A stretch of 64,000 nucleotides of DNA from Arthrobacter sp. PsM3 (GCF_030433895.1 NZ_JARUXE010000009.1:80710-144709); one strand, 5' to 3'; positions 25,971 through 34,523 are shown, counted from the first letter of the stretch. The notes: generated from the letters alone by a model not told the origin. Translations and numbers: made by a program.

Positions 25971-27137
25971 ATGAAGCTGAAGAGTTACTTGCTCCCTGCC
26001 GGCATGCTGGCGGCAGGGTGTGCGGCGCTGCTCACCGGACTGCTGCCGTGGCCGGCGTTCGAGGAGCTGGCCGGCCGCACCGTGCCGGTGCTGGCCTTTG
26101 TGGTGGCCATGTCCCTGGTGACGGAGCTGGTGGACGACGCCGGGCTGTTCCGGGTGGTGACGGAGCGTCTCGCCAGGCTGGGCCGGGGCCGGGTGTTCCT
26201 GCTGTGGCTGCTGGTGATCGGCCTGGCCACCGTCTCCACCGTGTTCCTGTCCCTGGACACGACGGCGGTGCTGGTGACCCCCGTCGTCGTGCTGCTGGCG
26301 ATTCACGCCCGGATCCCGCCGCTGCCCTTTGCACTGACCACCATCTGGCTGGCCAACACCGCTTCCCTGCTGCTGCCGGTCTCGAACCTGACCAATCTGC
26401 TCGCCCAGGACCGGCTGCACCTGAGCCCGGCCGGCTTCGCTTCCCTGGTCTGGGCGCCGGCCCTGGTGGGGATCCTGGTCCCGATCGTGCTGCTGTGGCT
26501 GGCCTTCCGGAAGGACCTCGCCGGCCGCTACGGGCCGCAGCCGGTCCACAAGCCGCGGGACAGGGTGCTGCTGTATTCGGCGTCGGGGGTGATGGTGATG
26601 CTGCTGCCGGCGCTTGTCTCCGGCGTGCCGGTGCAGTATCCGGCAATGGCGGCCGCGGCGGTGCTGCTGGGCTTCTTCCTGTGGCGCCGCCGCTCGGCGC
26701 TGCGCTGGTCCATGATTCCCTGGCGGCCCCTCATGCTTACCTCGGGACTGTTCATGGTGGTGGAGGCCCTGCACGCGAACGGCCTGACCCGGTTCCTGTC
26801 CGGAATCGCCGGCTCCGGCGAGTCCCTCCCGGCCCTGCTGCAGCTCGCGGGACTGGGCGCCGGGGCCGCCAATGCGGTGAACAACCTGCCGGCCTACCTC
26901 GCCCTGGAACCGGCCGGCGACTCGCCGGTGCGGCTCGCGGCGCTGCTGATCGGTGTGAACCTCGGCCCGCTGGTGACCCCGTGGGCCTCGCTGGCCACGC
27001 TGCTCTGGCACGAACGGCTCCGGACGCTCAACGTCGAGATCCGCTGGGGCGGCTTCGCGGTCGCCGGCCTCGCCGCAGTCGTCCTCACCGTGCCGCTCGC
27101 GGTCGTGGCGCTGTGGCTCACCACCGGGATGCACTGA
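25971..27137 (+). CDS. ArsB/NhaD-type ion transporter (IT superfamily)
   Basis: Integral membrane protein of 388 aa with about ten helices, resembling arsenite permeases and SLC13-like anion carriers. LSLDTTAVLVTPVVVLLA and WLANTASLLLPVSNLTNLL are the paired half-site segments of this superfamily; GAANAVNNLPAYLALEP and GVNLGPLVTPWASLATLLW are the equivalents in the second half. The ATG at 25971 gives a direct start on the first helix; longer frames run into antisense of cbs. No arsR or arsC is nearby, so arsenite is only one possible substrate. Confidence 0.85.
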   Translation: MKLKSYLLPAGMLAAGCAALLTGLLPWPAFEELAGRTVPVLAFVVAMSLVTELVDDAGLFRVVTERLARLGRGRVFLLWLLVIGLATVSTVFLSLDTTAVLVTPVVVLLAIHARIPPLPFALTTIWLANTASLLLPVSNLTNLLAQDRLHLSPAGFASLVWAPALVGILVPIVLLWLAFRKDLAGRYGPQPVHKPRDRVLLYSASGVMVMLLPALVSGVPVQYPAMAAAAVLLGFFLWRRRSALRWSMIPWRPLMLTSGLFMVVEALHANGLTRFLSGIAGSGESLPALLQLAGLGAGAANAVNNLPAYLALEPAGDSPVRLAALLIGVNLGPLVTPWASLATLLWHERLRTLNVEIRWGGFAVAGLAAVVLTVPLAVVALWLTTGMH

Positions 27138-27161
27138 CTGGAGGGGCGGCGGCCGCGGGCG

Positions 27162-27590
27162 TCAGGCGCCGAGGTCGTTTCCGGAGGCCGCGGAGCCGGC
27201 TCCGCCCTCGGGGACCGCGTTCTGCCACAGGCCCACAATATTGCCCTCGGAGTCCTTGAAATAAGCGTTCCAGCCGGACCCTGACACCTCCATCTTTTCC
27301 CGGTGAACGGAACCGCCGTGCGCCACGATTTGCTCCAGGGCGGCGTCAATGTCCGCCACATCCACCGTCACCACCGGGGCGGTGAGCTGGCCCGTCCGCC
27401 GGAACAGTCCGCCGTTGATGGAACCGGACACCGCGGGCCGGCCATGCTCGTCCATCGGCGTGGTCATGGCGAGGCTATAGTCCATCTCCGGCAGCACCTG
27501 GAATTCCCAGCCGAAGATCGAACTGTAGAACTCCCGGGCGCGGCTCTCGTCGTCCGCGGGGATCTCGAAATGTACTACTCCACCAGCCAT
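27162..27590 (-). CDS. VOC family protein
   Basis: Glyoxalase/bleomycin-resistance fold protein of 142 aa with two beta-alpha-beta-beta-beta modules. VVHFEIPADDESRAREFYSSIFGW opens the first and FKDSEGNIVGLWQ closes the second, the standard VOC ends with potential metal ligands His7 and Glu. RBS AGGAG precedes the ATG. Substrate unknown. It converges on the transporter gene, 24 bp apart. Confidence 0.85.
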   Translation of the reverse strand: MAGGVVHFEIPADDESRAREFYSSIFGWEFQVLPEMDYSLAMTTPMDEHGRPAVSGSINGGLFRRTGQLTAPVVTVDVADIDAALEQIVAHGGSVHREKMEVSGSGWNAYFKDSEGNIVGLWQNAVPEGGAGSAASGNDLGA

Positions 27591-27754
27591 GACGTGCTCC
27601 TAAGAAGAAGGGATCCGGGCCCGGCGGCGGGCGGTGCCGGGCCGTGCCACAGCCGGAGTCTAGCCCCGGCAACGCGGGAGGATAAGGGGCCTACGGCCCA
27701 TGCCGCGGACGCCCCGGTACGGCCGCTGTCAGGCGTTCGTGGAATCATGGTCGG

Positions 27755-28735
27755 ATGACCATTGCAGACGTCCCCGCCGGCTTGGCCGCCGCGGCGGACG
27801 CCTCGCTGCGCTGGCACCCGGGCGGCCCCTTCGACCTGTCCCAAACAATCGGCACGCTTCTGCGCGGGCACGGCGATCCGTCCATCCGCACCATGCCGGA
27901 CGGCCTGTGGCTGGGATTCACGACGCCCACGGGGCCGGCCACACTCCGCCTCACCGCCGCCGGCCCGCGGGCGGACCCGGCAGTCGATGTCCAGGCCTGG
28001 GGGCCGGGCGCGGCCGATGCCGCCGACTCCGTACCGCGGATGCTGGGCCGCGATGACGACTGGTCCGGTTTTGACGAGCCCGCGTTTCACGCCACGCTCC
28101 CCCGGATGGTCACGGAGGCGCGGCGCCGGAACCCCGCCGTGCGGCTGCCGTCCACCGGCCGCCTCATCGACTCCCTCGTCCCCACGATCCTGGAACAGAA
28201 GGTGACCCTGATCGAGGCCCGGCGCGGCTACCGTTATCTGATGTACCGCTTCGGAACCCCGGCGCCGGGCGCCGGCACCGTCGCGCCGGCCAACCTGATG
28301 GTGCAGCCCACGCCCGAGCAGTGGCTGCGCATCCCGTCCTGGGAATGGCACAAGGCCGGGGTGGGCCCCCAGCGTTCGGCGACCGTGATGCGCGCGCTGC
28401 GTTCCGCCGTCGCACTGGAACGACTGGCCGCGCTGCCGGCCGGGGAGGCCTCCGCGAAGCTGCAGACCATCCCCGGCATCGGCGCATGGACCGCTGCGGA
28501 GGTCGTGCAGCGCACCCACGGCTGCCCGGACTCGATTGCCGTGGGCGACTACCACCTGGCGGCATATGTGGGCGCGGCGCTGACCGGCCGCAGGACAGAC
28601 GACGCCGGCATGCTCCGGCTGCTGGCCCCGTGGGCCGGGCACCGGCAGCGCGTGGTCCGGATGATCGGCCTGAGCGGCTTCCGCAAACCGACCTTCGGCC
28701 CGCGGATGACCATCCAGGACCACCGCGCCCACTAG
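27755..28735 (+). CDS. HhH-GPD DNA glycosylase, AlkA-like
   Basis: Base-excision repair glycosylase of 326 aa, probably removing alkylated purines. The helix-hairpin-helix is IPGIGAWTAAEVVQRTHG near 235, followed by the catalytic Asp in VGDYHLAAYVG. LIDSLVPTILEQKVTLIEA at about 138-156 is the preceding conserved helix. No iron-sulfur Cys cluster is visible, as in AlkA. The N-terminal 130 residues probably make the AlkA-like antiparallel sheet domain. Confidence 0.88.
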   Translation: MTIADVPAGLAAAADASLRWHPGGPFDLSQTIGTLLRGHGDPSIRTMPDGLWLGFTTPTGPATLRLTAAGPRADPAVDVQAWGPGAADAADSVPRMLGRDDDWSGFDEPAFHATLPRMVTEARRRNPAVRLPSTGRLIDSLVPTILEQKVTLIEARRGYRYLMYRFGTPAPGAGTVAPANLMVQPTPEQWLRIPSWEWHKAGVGPQRSATVMRALRSAVALERLAALPAGEASAKLQTIPGIGAWTAAEVVQRTHGCPDSIAVGDYHLAAYVGAALTGRRTDDAGMLRLLAPWAGHRQRVVRMIGLSGFRKPTFGPRMTIQDHRAH

Positions 28736-28759
28736 CCGCCCCACCCCTCCCCTCCACTG

Positions 28760-28824
28760 GCAACGCGGGGTCACTTACGGCCCGTCCGGAGCCGCTTTAT
28801 GGGCGCAATCTGACCCCGCGTTGC
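28760..28824. repeat. Palindrome family A, copy 1
   Basis: Perfect 14-bp arms (28760-28773 and 28811-28824; left arm begins GCAACGCGGGGTCA) enclose a 37-nt centre with a second GGCCC/GGGCG-type pairing. Copies 2 and 3 lie at 29824 and 32008 in the same orientation. This copy lies 14 bp beyond the stop of the DUF559 gene, between convergent genes, and could also act as a terminator. Confidence 0.85.
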
Positions 28825-28838
28825 TGTCTGCGGGCGGG

Positions 28839-29768
28839 TCAGGCACGACCGGGCCGGACCCTCTTGATCCGGGCGATGGCGCCCTCGAAACCTTCGGCCA
28901 GGTCATCGGCGTTGACTTTGAAGTATGCCCAGCCCGCGTGGCGGAACGCCTCGTCCCGCCGGTTGTCGCGGGACTGCTGTTCCCGCGTGAGGTGGGGCGC
29001 GCCGTCGTACTGGATCGCGATCCGGTACCTCCGGTAGCCCAGGTCGGCGGCCGGCGAGCGCGGGTCCTCCGGTTCCAGTCGCAGCTGCAGCTCCGGCTCC
29101 GGCAGGCGCGCGTCCAGCAGCGCCAGGCGCAGGAAGGTCTCCGGGAAGGAGTCGGCTCCCACCCGCATCTCATCCAGGGCAAGCCGGGCTTTCTCGACCC
29201 CTTTCATGTTGGGATGCTGGCGGATGAGCAGCCGCAGCCCTTCCTTATATGCGTAGGGCTGGGACCGCTGTTCGAGGCCCGGGCGGGGTCTGCGGATGAT
29301 CTGGTCGCCCAGGGCAATGAGGTAGTTCAGCGGCAGGTCCGCGGCCAGATCCAGCCAGGTCCGCGGCGGTGCCGTCACGGGGATGCCGTCGACGTCGGTC
29401 AGCTCACCGGGGTTGGACCGCACGCGGTGGCCGGTGACCCCGGCGCGGCGGACCCGGGGCAGTCCATGCGGCTTGCTGAGGTGGATGCTGGAGCACTCCC
29501 CCAGCCACGGGGGCAGGCCGAGCAGGGTCAGGACGGCGGCGGTTTCGTGGGACACCCAGGCGCCGGGGGTGGCGGCGGCCAGGATGCGGGCACGTTCGAC
29601 AATTTCCAGGTGCCGGCCGGCGGGCAGGTAGATGAGGCGGCCGCCGTCGGACAGGTCACGGGCCCGCAGGCGTTTGGGCGGGACCCCCAGCGCGCGGGAC
29701 TCATAGACCGTGAACGGGATCTGGACGAGGCTGTCGGGGAGCGGCGCGATGCGGACCATGCGACCCAT
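28839..29768 (-). CDS. AbiEi-like HTH plus DUF559 nuclease-like protein
   Basis: Protein of 309 aa. The N-terminal half (about 10-160) resembles the AbiEi antitoxin-type winged-helix region found in actinobacterial DUF559 proteins (GRLIYLPAGRH, WVSHETAAVLTLLGLP, VTAPPRTWLDLAADL). The C-terminal part (about 215-305) is a DUF559/Vsr-like, PD-(D/E)xK-type fold: PETFLRLALLDARLPEPELQ, YRIAIQYDGAPHLTREQQ, DEAFRHAGWAYFKVNADDL, with the acidic Asp of QYDG as a likely metal ligand. It is flanked directly by two copies of palindrome family A, 56 bp before its start and 14 bp after its stop. Function is unknown; nuclease activity is inferred from the fold. Confidence 0.75.
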   Translation of the reverse strand: MGRMVRIAPLPDSLVQIPFTVYESRALGVPPKRLRARDLSDGGRLIYLPAGRHLEIVERARILAAATPGAWVSHETAAVLTLLGLPPWLGECSSIHLSKPHGLPRVRRAGVTGHRVRSNPGELTDVDGIPVTAPPRTWLDLAADLPLNYLIALGDQIIRRPRPGLEQRSQPYAYKEGLRLLIRQHPNMKGVEKARLALDEMRVGADSFPETFLRLALLDARLPEPELQLRLEPEDPRSPAADLGYRRYRIAIQYDGAPHLTREQQSRDNRRDEAFRHAGWAYFKVNADDLAEGFEGAIARIKRVRPGRA

Positions 29769-29823
29769 TGTGGCCCCGAACCAACGAGGGCGCGGAGGTT
29801 ATCCACAGCCGCCCGGATTCCAG

Positions 29824-29888
29824 GCAACGCGGGGTCACTTACGGCCCATGCCGGGGGCATTTATGGGCGCGATGTGACCCCGCGTTGC
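29824..29888. repeat. Palindrome family A, copy 2
   Basis: Perfect 15-bp arms (29824-29838 and 29874-29888) with an inner GCCCAT/ATGGGC pairing. It is the same orientation as copies 1 and 3 and shares GCGGGGTCACTTACGGCCC with copy 1. It lies 56 bp upstream of the DUF559 gene start, between that gene and the acyl-CoA synthetase gene. Confidence 0.88.
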
Positions 29889-29929
29889 TGTCAGGGGCGT
29901 TGATGCCAGGCGCGTTGCTGTCAGGGGCG
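29881..29929. repeat. 30-bp direct repeat x2 at the end of the acyl-CoA synthetase gene
   Basis: A 19-bp segment (29881-29899) recurs at 29911-29929. It includes the right end of palindrome copy 2. TCAGGGGC inside it, and TCAGAGGC at 29933, are copies of the synthetase stop codon context (TGA on the minus strand). Confidence 0.7.
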
Positions 29930-29932
29930 CCG

Positions 29933-31609
29933 TCAGAGGCCCAGGCGGGCGACGGCTTCCTGGCGCATGTCCACCTTGCGGATCTTGCCGGAGACGGTCA
30001 TCGGGAAGTCCTCGCGCACGTCCACGTAGCGCGGGATCTTGTAGTGCGCCAGCTTCCCGCGGCAGAACTCGGCCAGGCTGACCGCATCCATCGGGCCGGC
30101 GCCGGGCTTGAGGATCACGCAGGCCATCAGTTCCTCGCCGTACCGGGCGTCGGGGACCCCGATCACCTGCACGTCCTGGATGTCCGGATGCGTGTACAGG
30201 AATTCCTCGATTTCGCGGGGATAGACGTTCTCGCCGCCGCGGATCACCATGTCCTTGATCCGGCCCTCGATCACGATGTAGCCGTCCTCATCCATCCGGG
30301 CGAGGTCGCCGGTATGCATCCAGCCCTCGGCATCAATCGCCTCGGCGGTCTTATCCGGCTGGTTCCAGTAGCCCTTCATCACGGAGTACCCGCGGGTGCA
30401 CAGTTCGCCGATCTCGCCGCGCTGCAGCACCGCCCCGGTCATCGGGTCCACGATCTGGCTCTCCAGCTGCGGCATGGTCCGGCCCACACTCTCGGTGCGC
30501 TGGGCCATGGTGTCCACGCTGCGGGTCATGGTGGACACCGGCGAGGTCTCCGTCATCCCGTAGCAGATGGCCACATCGGACATGTTCATCTCCGAGATGA
30601 CGCGGTTCATCACCTCGATCGGGCACAGCGAGCCCGCCATCACCCCGGTGCGCAGGGTCGAGAGGTCATAGGACGCGAAGTCCGGCAGGGCGAGCTCGGC
30701 GATGAACATCGTCGGCACCCCGTACAGCGACGTCCCGCCGAAGTCCTGCACCGCCTCCAGCGCCGCGGCAGGGGTGAACCCGCGGCCGGGAATGATGGTG
30801 GCGCAGCCGTGGCTCAGGGCGGCCAGGTTCCCGATCACCATGCCGAAGCAGTGGTAGAACGGCACCGGCAGCACCACCCGGTCGTGCTCGGTGTACTCCA
30901 GCAGCTCGCCGATCGAGTGGCCGTTGTTCAGGATGTTGTAGTGCGAGAGCGTGGCACCCTTGGGGAACCCGGTCGTGCCGGAGGTGTACTGCAGGTTGAT
31001 CGCGTCGTGCGGGTCCAGTTCGGCCATCCGCGCCTTGAGGTCGGCATGGGCGACGTCGTCGGCCCGCTTGAGCAGCTCCGCGAACGTCCGCTCCGCCTCC
31101 GTTTCGGGGACCCCGGCCATCAGCGCCGGCAGGCCGGCGTCGGGAAGGAAGACGAGTTCGCGCAGGTCCGGGCATTCAGCCAGCGCCTGCCGGGCCATGC
31201 CGGTGTAGTCGCTGTTGCGGTCCGACGGCGCCGCGACCAGCATCCGCATGCCGTTCTGTTTGACGACGAACTCCAGCTCGTGGCTGCGGTAGGCGGGGTT
31301 GACGTTGACCAGGACCGCCCCGGTCTTGGCCGTCGCGTACTGCAGGATGGTCCACTCGGCGCAGTTCGGGCTCCAGATGCCGATCCGGTCGCCCTTGGCC
31401 ACGCCCAGGGCCAGCAGCGCGCGTGCCACGCGGTCGACGTCGTCGTTCAGTTTGGTGTAGCTCCAGCGCCGGGCCTCTTCCCCGGGCACGGCCGCGGCCT
31501 CGATCAGGGCGTCCTGGAAAGGGAACCTGGCCACGATCCGTTCGAAATTGTCGCCGATGGTTTCCTCGAGCAGCGGGACGTCAGTGTCCCCGGCTGTGTA
31601 TGCAAGCAT
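29933..31609 (-). CDS. Acyl-CoA synthetase (AMP-binding, FadD-like)
   Basis: Adenylate-forming ligase of 558 aa that activates a fatty or carboxylic acid to its CoA thioester. Core motifs are YTSGTTGFPKGA (A3), CYGMTETSPVS (A5), TGDLARMDEDGY (A7) and GRIKDMVIRGGENVYPREIE (A8), with the catalytic Lys in VSGKIRKVDMR near the C-terminus. Length and the GYSVMKGYW segment fit medium/long-chain acyl-CoA ligases such as FadD35-like proteins. Single gene; the ATG at 31609 is the start. Confidence 0.92.
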   Translation of the reverse strand: MLAYTAGDTDVPLLEETIGDNFERIVARFPFQDALIEAAAVPGEEARRWSYTKLNDDVDRVARALLALGVAKGDRIGIWSPNCAEWTILQYATAKTGAVLVNVNPAYRSHELEFVVKQNGMRMLVAAPSDRNSDYTGMARQALAECPDLRELVFLPDAGLPALMAGVPETEAERTFAELLKRADDVAHADLKARMAELDPHDAINLQYTSGTTGFPKGATLSHYNILNNGHSIGELLEYTEHDRVVLPVPFYHCFGMVIGNLAALSHGCATIIPGRGFTPAAALEAVQDFGGTSLYGVPTMFIAELALPDFASYDLSTLRTGVMAGSLCPIEVMNRVISEMNMSDVAICYGMTETSPVSTMTRSVDTMAQRTESVGRTMPQLESQIVDPMTGAVLQRGEIGELCTRGYSVMKGYWNQPDKTAEAIDAEGWMHTGDLARMDEDGYIVIEGRIKDMVIRGGENVYPREIEEFLYTHPDIQDVQVIGVPDARYGEELMACVILKPGAGPMDAVSLAEFCRGKLAHYKIPRYVDVREDFPMTVSGKIRKVDMRQEAVARLGL

Positions 31610-31710
31610 GATGTGACGCTACCAACAGTCGGCCAGCAAGAGAAGAGTAAAGCTTGGATGTCCTACGAAATCTTCGGGACAGGAAGCCGCGGCCCGGTAT
31701 TGTGAAAACC

Positions 31711-31989
31711 ATGAGCGCACCCATTGACCTTCAGGCCATCTTCATTCCCAACGACGGCGAGTTCTTCCGTGTGAAGCTCGCGCTGGAGATCGCGATCGAC
31801 GAGGTGGTCACCGAACCCGGCTGCATCCGGTACGAGCTGACCGAGGCCACCGAGGACCGGCTGGTTCTGACCGAACAGTGGGCCTCGCAGGAGGACCTGG
31901 ACAAGCACTCGAAGGGCTCCGCGGTCCAGGACCTCAACGAGTCCCTCAGCGCCCTGCTGGCCGAGCCGGTCAAACTCGTCCACCTCTAA
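31711..31989 (+). CDS. Putative quinol monooxygenase (ABM domain)
   Basis: Small ferredoxin-like dimeric alpha-beta barrel protein of 92 aa, antibiotic biosynthesis monooxygenase family (YgiN-like). TEPGCIRYELTEATEDRLVLTEQWASQEDLDKH is the family core, recognisable in pieces, and it ends with the KHSKG segment. The frame is open back to 31654, but the ATG at 31711 matches the family length. Substrate unknown. Confidence 0.85.
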   Translation: MSAPIDLQAIFIPNDGEFFRVKLALEIAIDEVVTEPGCIRYELTEATEDRLVLTEQWASQEDLDKHSKGSAVQDLNESLSALLAEPVKLVHL

Positions 31990-32007
31990 ACACGCCCCCA
32001 ACAAAGA

Positions 32008-32070
32008 CAACGCGGGGTCACTCCGCGCCCATTAATCGGAAGATCATGGGCGCGAAGTGACCCCGCGTTG
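32008..32070. repeat. Palindrome family A, copy 3
   Basis: A near-perfect 25-position hairpin: arms 32008-32022 and 32056-32070 are perfect (15 bp), and after one mismatch 32024-32032 pairs perfectly with 32046-32054. The loop is 13 nt. It lies between convergent genes (monooxygenase and thioredoxin) and could double as a terminator. Confidence 0.88.
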
Positions 32071-32103
32071 CTGTGTGCTGCGTGCCGGTCAGACGCGGGG
32101 CGG

Positions 32104-32517
32104 TTAGGCCTCCGGGATCTGGCTGCCGTCCTGCTTGCCGCCTGCCGCGGAGGCCTCGGCCTGGGACCGGGCCACGTGCGCGTGGACTTCCTCCATGTCC
32201 AGGGCCTTGACGGCGTCGACGACCTGCTCCAGCTGCTGGGCGTTCAGGGCGCCCGGCTGGGAGAACACGAGCACCTTTTCGCGGAACGCCATCAGCGTCG
32301 GGATGGACGTGATGCCGGCCTCGGCGGCGAGCTGCTGCTCGGCTTCGGTGTCCACCTTGGAGAAGACGACGTCCTGGTGCTTCTCGGAAACTGCGGCGTA
32401 TGTGGGTCCGAACTGCTTGCACGGGCCGCACCATTCGGCCCAGAAATCGACGAGGACAATGTCGTTGTCCTCGACGGTAGATGCGAACTGTTCACCTGTA
32501 ATGTCTACGGTTGCCAT
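32104..32517 (-). CDS. Thioredoxin
   Basis: Thioredoxin of 137 aa with the redox site WCGPC (Cys30 and Cys33), the buried Asp in VLVDFWAEW and cis-Pro in ITSIPTLMAF. The fold ends near residue 105; a hydrophilic tail of about 30 aa (ARSQAEASAAGGKQDGSQIPEA) is longer than in the usual 105-aa protein. Cytosolic disulfide reductase. The gene stands alone. Confidence 0.93.
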   Translation of the reverse strand: MATVDITGEQFASTVEDNDIVLVDFWAEWCGPCKQFGPTYAAVSEKHQDVVFSKVDTEAEQQLAAEAGITSIPTLMAFREKVLVFSQPGALNAQQLEQVVDAVKALDMEEVHAHVARSQAEASAAGGKQDGSQIPEA

Positions 32518-32625
32518 GGGTCAACGGTACGCGAGCAGCCCCGGCTTGTCCCCAGCATTTCGCTGTTGGCACACCCATGTGACGGCCCTCCGCCGCAGCC
32601 CGCCGGCCGGCCCGGGCCCGGGAAT

Positions 32626-33171
32626 CTAGGCCCAGACGTGCGGCGCCGGCCGCCGCGCGCCGGGCAGGGCGTTGGTTTCGCGCCATTCATGGATCCATTC
32701 GGGCAGGACCAGATCCGCCGGCGGCGTCCCGAACTCACGGATGATTTCATCCTGGCTGACCGGCTTGCCTTTGCTGACCAGCCGGGTGGCGATGAAGGCG
32801 CGGGCGTAGATTTCCCCGTCCACCACCATGCGCTGCTCGAAATAGATGGCTTTCTCGTCGAGGCCAATGATCTTCGTTTCGATGGTGTACCGCTGCCACA
32901 GCTGCAGTGACCGGCGGAAGGCGATGGTCTCCCCCGCCGCCACGGGGCTCCATCCGCGGCGGCGCATGGCCTGCCAGGTTCCGCTGCGTGCCATCAGGTC
33001 GAACCGGCCCAGGTCCATCAGGGAGAAATACATGCCGTTGTTGACATGCATCGCAATGTCGATGTCGGTCGGTAGGACCTTCAAGGGCAGCGACGCGGTG
33101 TCATAGATGCTCAGCGGGGAGCGGCGGGCGGACGTGAAGAGCAGCAGAAGCGTGCGCAGGAGCAGGTGCAT
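32626..33171 (-). CDS. Thioesterase-family protein (hotdog fold)
   Basis: Protein of 181 aa with a 4HBT-like hotdog domain, THEM6-type: VLPTDIDIAMHVNNGMYFSLMDLGRFDLM carries the conserved HVNNGxY stretch with the catalytic Asp/Asn region. The N-terminus (MHLLLRTLLLLF) is hydrophobic and may be a membrane anchor. The ATG at 33171 lies 10 bp after the upstream peptidase gene; in-frame GTG/TTG codons at 33201-33207 would overlap that gene. Probably a fatty acyl-CoA thioesterase; not proven by motif alone. Confidence 0.82.
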   Translation of the reverse strand: MHLLLRTLLLLFTSARRSPLSIYDTASLPLKVLPTDIDIAMHVNNGMYFSLMDLGRFDLMARSGTWQAMRRRGWSPVAAGETIAFRRSLQLWQRYTIETKIIGLDEKAIYFEQRMVVDGEIYARAFIATRLVSKGKPVSQDEIIREFGTPPADLVLPEWIHEWRETNALPGARRPAPHVWA

Positions 33172-33181
33172 GGGGAATATG

Positions 33182-33922
33182 TTACCCGCGAGTAACAACA
33201 CTGCCAAGGACCGAGACCGTGGCTTTGTGTCCGGGACCGCGGATCAGCCAGCAGTTGCCGGCCCCGATCACCCGCTGCTCCCGCGGGTCCGCGTGCGGCA
33301 GGACCAGCGCGGTGTTCTCATCGACGGCCACCGCCTTATCAACCATGCCATGCACGACGGCGGCGACGGCACGGCCCAGCGTGCCGGCCTGCGCGGCGTG
33401 GACGTCGACGGCGAAGGGAACGAGGCCCAGGCCTTCGCCGAGCTCCACCTCCCCGAGCCCCTCGGAGGATTCCTCCGGGCACACCTCGGCGCCGCCGACC
33501 CGGTAGCCGCCGACAATCGCCTTCTCCGGCGCAATCATCGCCCCCGCGGAGAACCCCAGATACGGGGCGCCCGCCTGGACCGCCCGGCGAATGGCGGCCG
33601 CGGCGGGCCGCAGGCCCGCCAGGTAGACGGGGGTCGGGCCGCCCCCGACGACAATCGCGTCGACGCCGTCGAACACACCGGGATCCACGGATCCGCCGTG
33701 GCGGAGCAGGACCGTGGCCACTTCACACGGGGTCCGGCGGTGCAGGGGGTCCAGGTAGGCGGGCAGGAAGTATTCGGAACTGCCTTCGTGGTCAACCAGG
33801 ACCACCGCGATCCGCGGCAGCCTGCCGTCCCCGGCCCGCTGCCTGACCTCCGCGGTGAACTGGTCGAGGATCACGGGAATGGTCACGGTATCCGGGCCGC
33901 CGCCGACCAGATAGATGCTCAT
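33182..33922 (-). CDS. Peptidase S51-like (class I glutamine amidotransferase-like) protein
   Basis: Protein of 246 aa related to dipeptidase E and cyanophycinase. The nucleophile elbow is GFSAGAMI (Ser of SAG). AIVVGGGPTPVYLAGL and the opening MSIYLVGGGPD are further family segments. A frame running on to 34426 is antisense of the acetyltransferase gene and was dropped. It is followed after 10 bp by the thioesterase gene, likely in one operon. Substrate, an acidic dipeptide or storage polymer fragment, is a guess. Confidence 0.82.
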   Translation of the reverse strand: MSIYLVGGGPDTVTIPVILDQFTAEVRQRAGDGRLPRIAVVLVDHEGSSEYFLPAYLDPLHRRTPCEVATVLLRHGGSVDPGVFDGVDAIVVGGGPTPVYLAGLRPAAAAIRRAVQAGAPYLGFSAGAMIAPEKAIVGGYRVGGAEVCPEESSEGLGEVELGEGLGLVPFAVDVHAAQAGTLGRAVAAVVHGMVDKAVAVDENTALVLPHADPREQRVIGAGNCWLIRGPGHKATVSVLGSVVTRG

Positions 33923-33982
33923 GGCTACAACGTACCCGGACCGCCCCCGCGCCGGGGCACAAATGCGTATTACCCTTGCCGG

Positions 33983-34471
33983 ATGACAACCGACCTCACC
34001 GTCAGGGCCGCCGTGCCGGACGACGCCGCGGGCATCGCGCGGGTGCACATCCAGGCGTGGCGCGAGAGCTACGCCCACCTGCTGCCGGCCGAGGCCCTGG
34101 CAGGGCTGCAGCAGGCCCCGCGGGAGGCCAGATGGGACGCAATCATCGCCGCCCCCGCCTCGGATATCTGGGTGGCCTGTGCGGGGGCCTACATTGTCGG
34201 CTGGGCGAGTGCCGGGGCGGGACGCGATGGCGACGGACCGCGCCCCCGGGAGCTGGAGGGAATCTACGTGCTGGCCAGCCACTACGGCTCGGGGGCCGGG
34301 CAGATGCTGCTGGACGCAGCCGTGGGCGACGGCGGCGCGTACCTCTGGATTGCGGAAGACAACCCCCGAGCTTTCGCCTTTTACCGCCGCAACGGCTTCG
34401 TCCCCGACGGGGCCACCGCGGAGCATGAGCTCACCGGCACGCCGGTCCGGATCCTGCGGATGGTGCGCTGA
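33983..34471 (+). CDS. GNAT family N-acetyltransferase
   Basis: Acetyltransferase of 162 aa. VRAAVPDDAAGIARVHIQAWRESY is the N-terminal strand-helix of the RimI-like branch; LEGIYVLASHYGSGAGQMLLDAAV is motif A for acetyl-CoA; WIAEDNPRAFAFYRRNGFVPDG is motif B. The ATG at 33983 follows a GCCGG context with no clear ribosome site, so a leaderless start is possible. Substrate unknown. Confidence 0.9.
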   Translation: MTTDLTVRAAVPDDAAGIARVHIQAWRESYAHLLPAEALAGLQQAPREARWDAIIAAPASDIWVACAGAYIVGWASAGAGRDGDGPRPRELEGIYVLASHYGSGAGQMLLDAAVGDGGAYLWIAEDNPRAFAFYRRNGFVPDGATAEHELTGTPVRILRMVR

Positions 34472-34505
34472 GCCGACCGCGGAACCGAGCGCGGAGCCGA
34501 GGGCG
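34470..34505. repeat. 12-bp imperfect tandem repeat x3 at a stop codon
   Basis: Units 34470-34481, 34482-34493 and 34494-34505 share GA-x-CCGA-x-x-GCG. The first overlaps the acetyltransferase TGA (34469-34471). Confidence 0.6.
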
Positions 34506-34523
34506 GCGCAGAGCGGCCTGGCG

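Noticed and set aside
28760..32070. Family A palindromes as ordinary rho-independent terminators only
   Set aside because: Two copies fit convergent gene ends, but copy 2 lies upstream of a start codon and all three share sequence well beyond pairing, which a terminator does not need.
33181..33196. Palindrome GTTACCCGCGAGTAAC near the thioesterase gene as a TetR-type operator
   Set aside because: Two centre positions do not pair, and it lies at the end of the upstream peptidase gene inside a probable operon, so it may be chance.
33107..33982. Plus-strand frame extending upstream of the GNAT gene
   Set aside because: Antisense to the peptidase and thioesterase genes; the ATG at 33983 gives a normal GNAT length.
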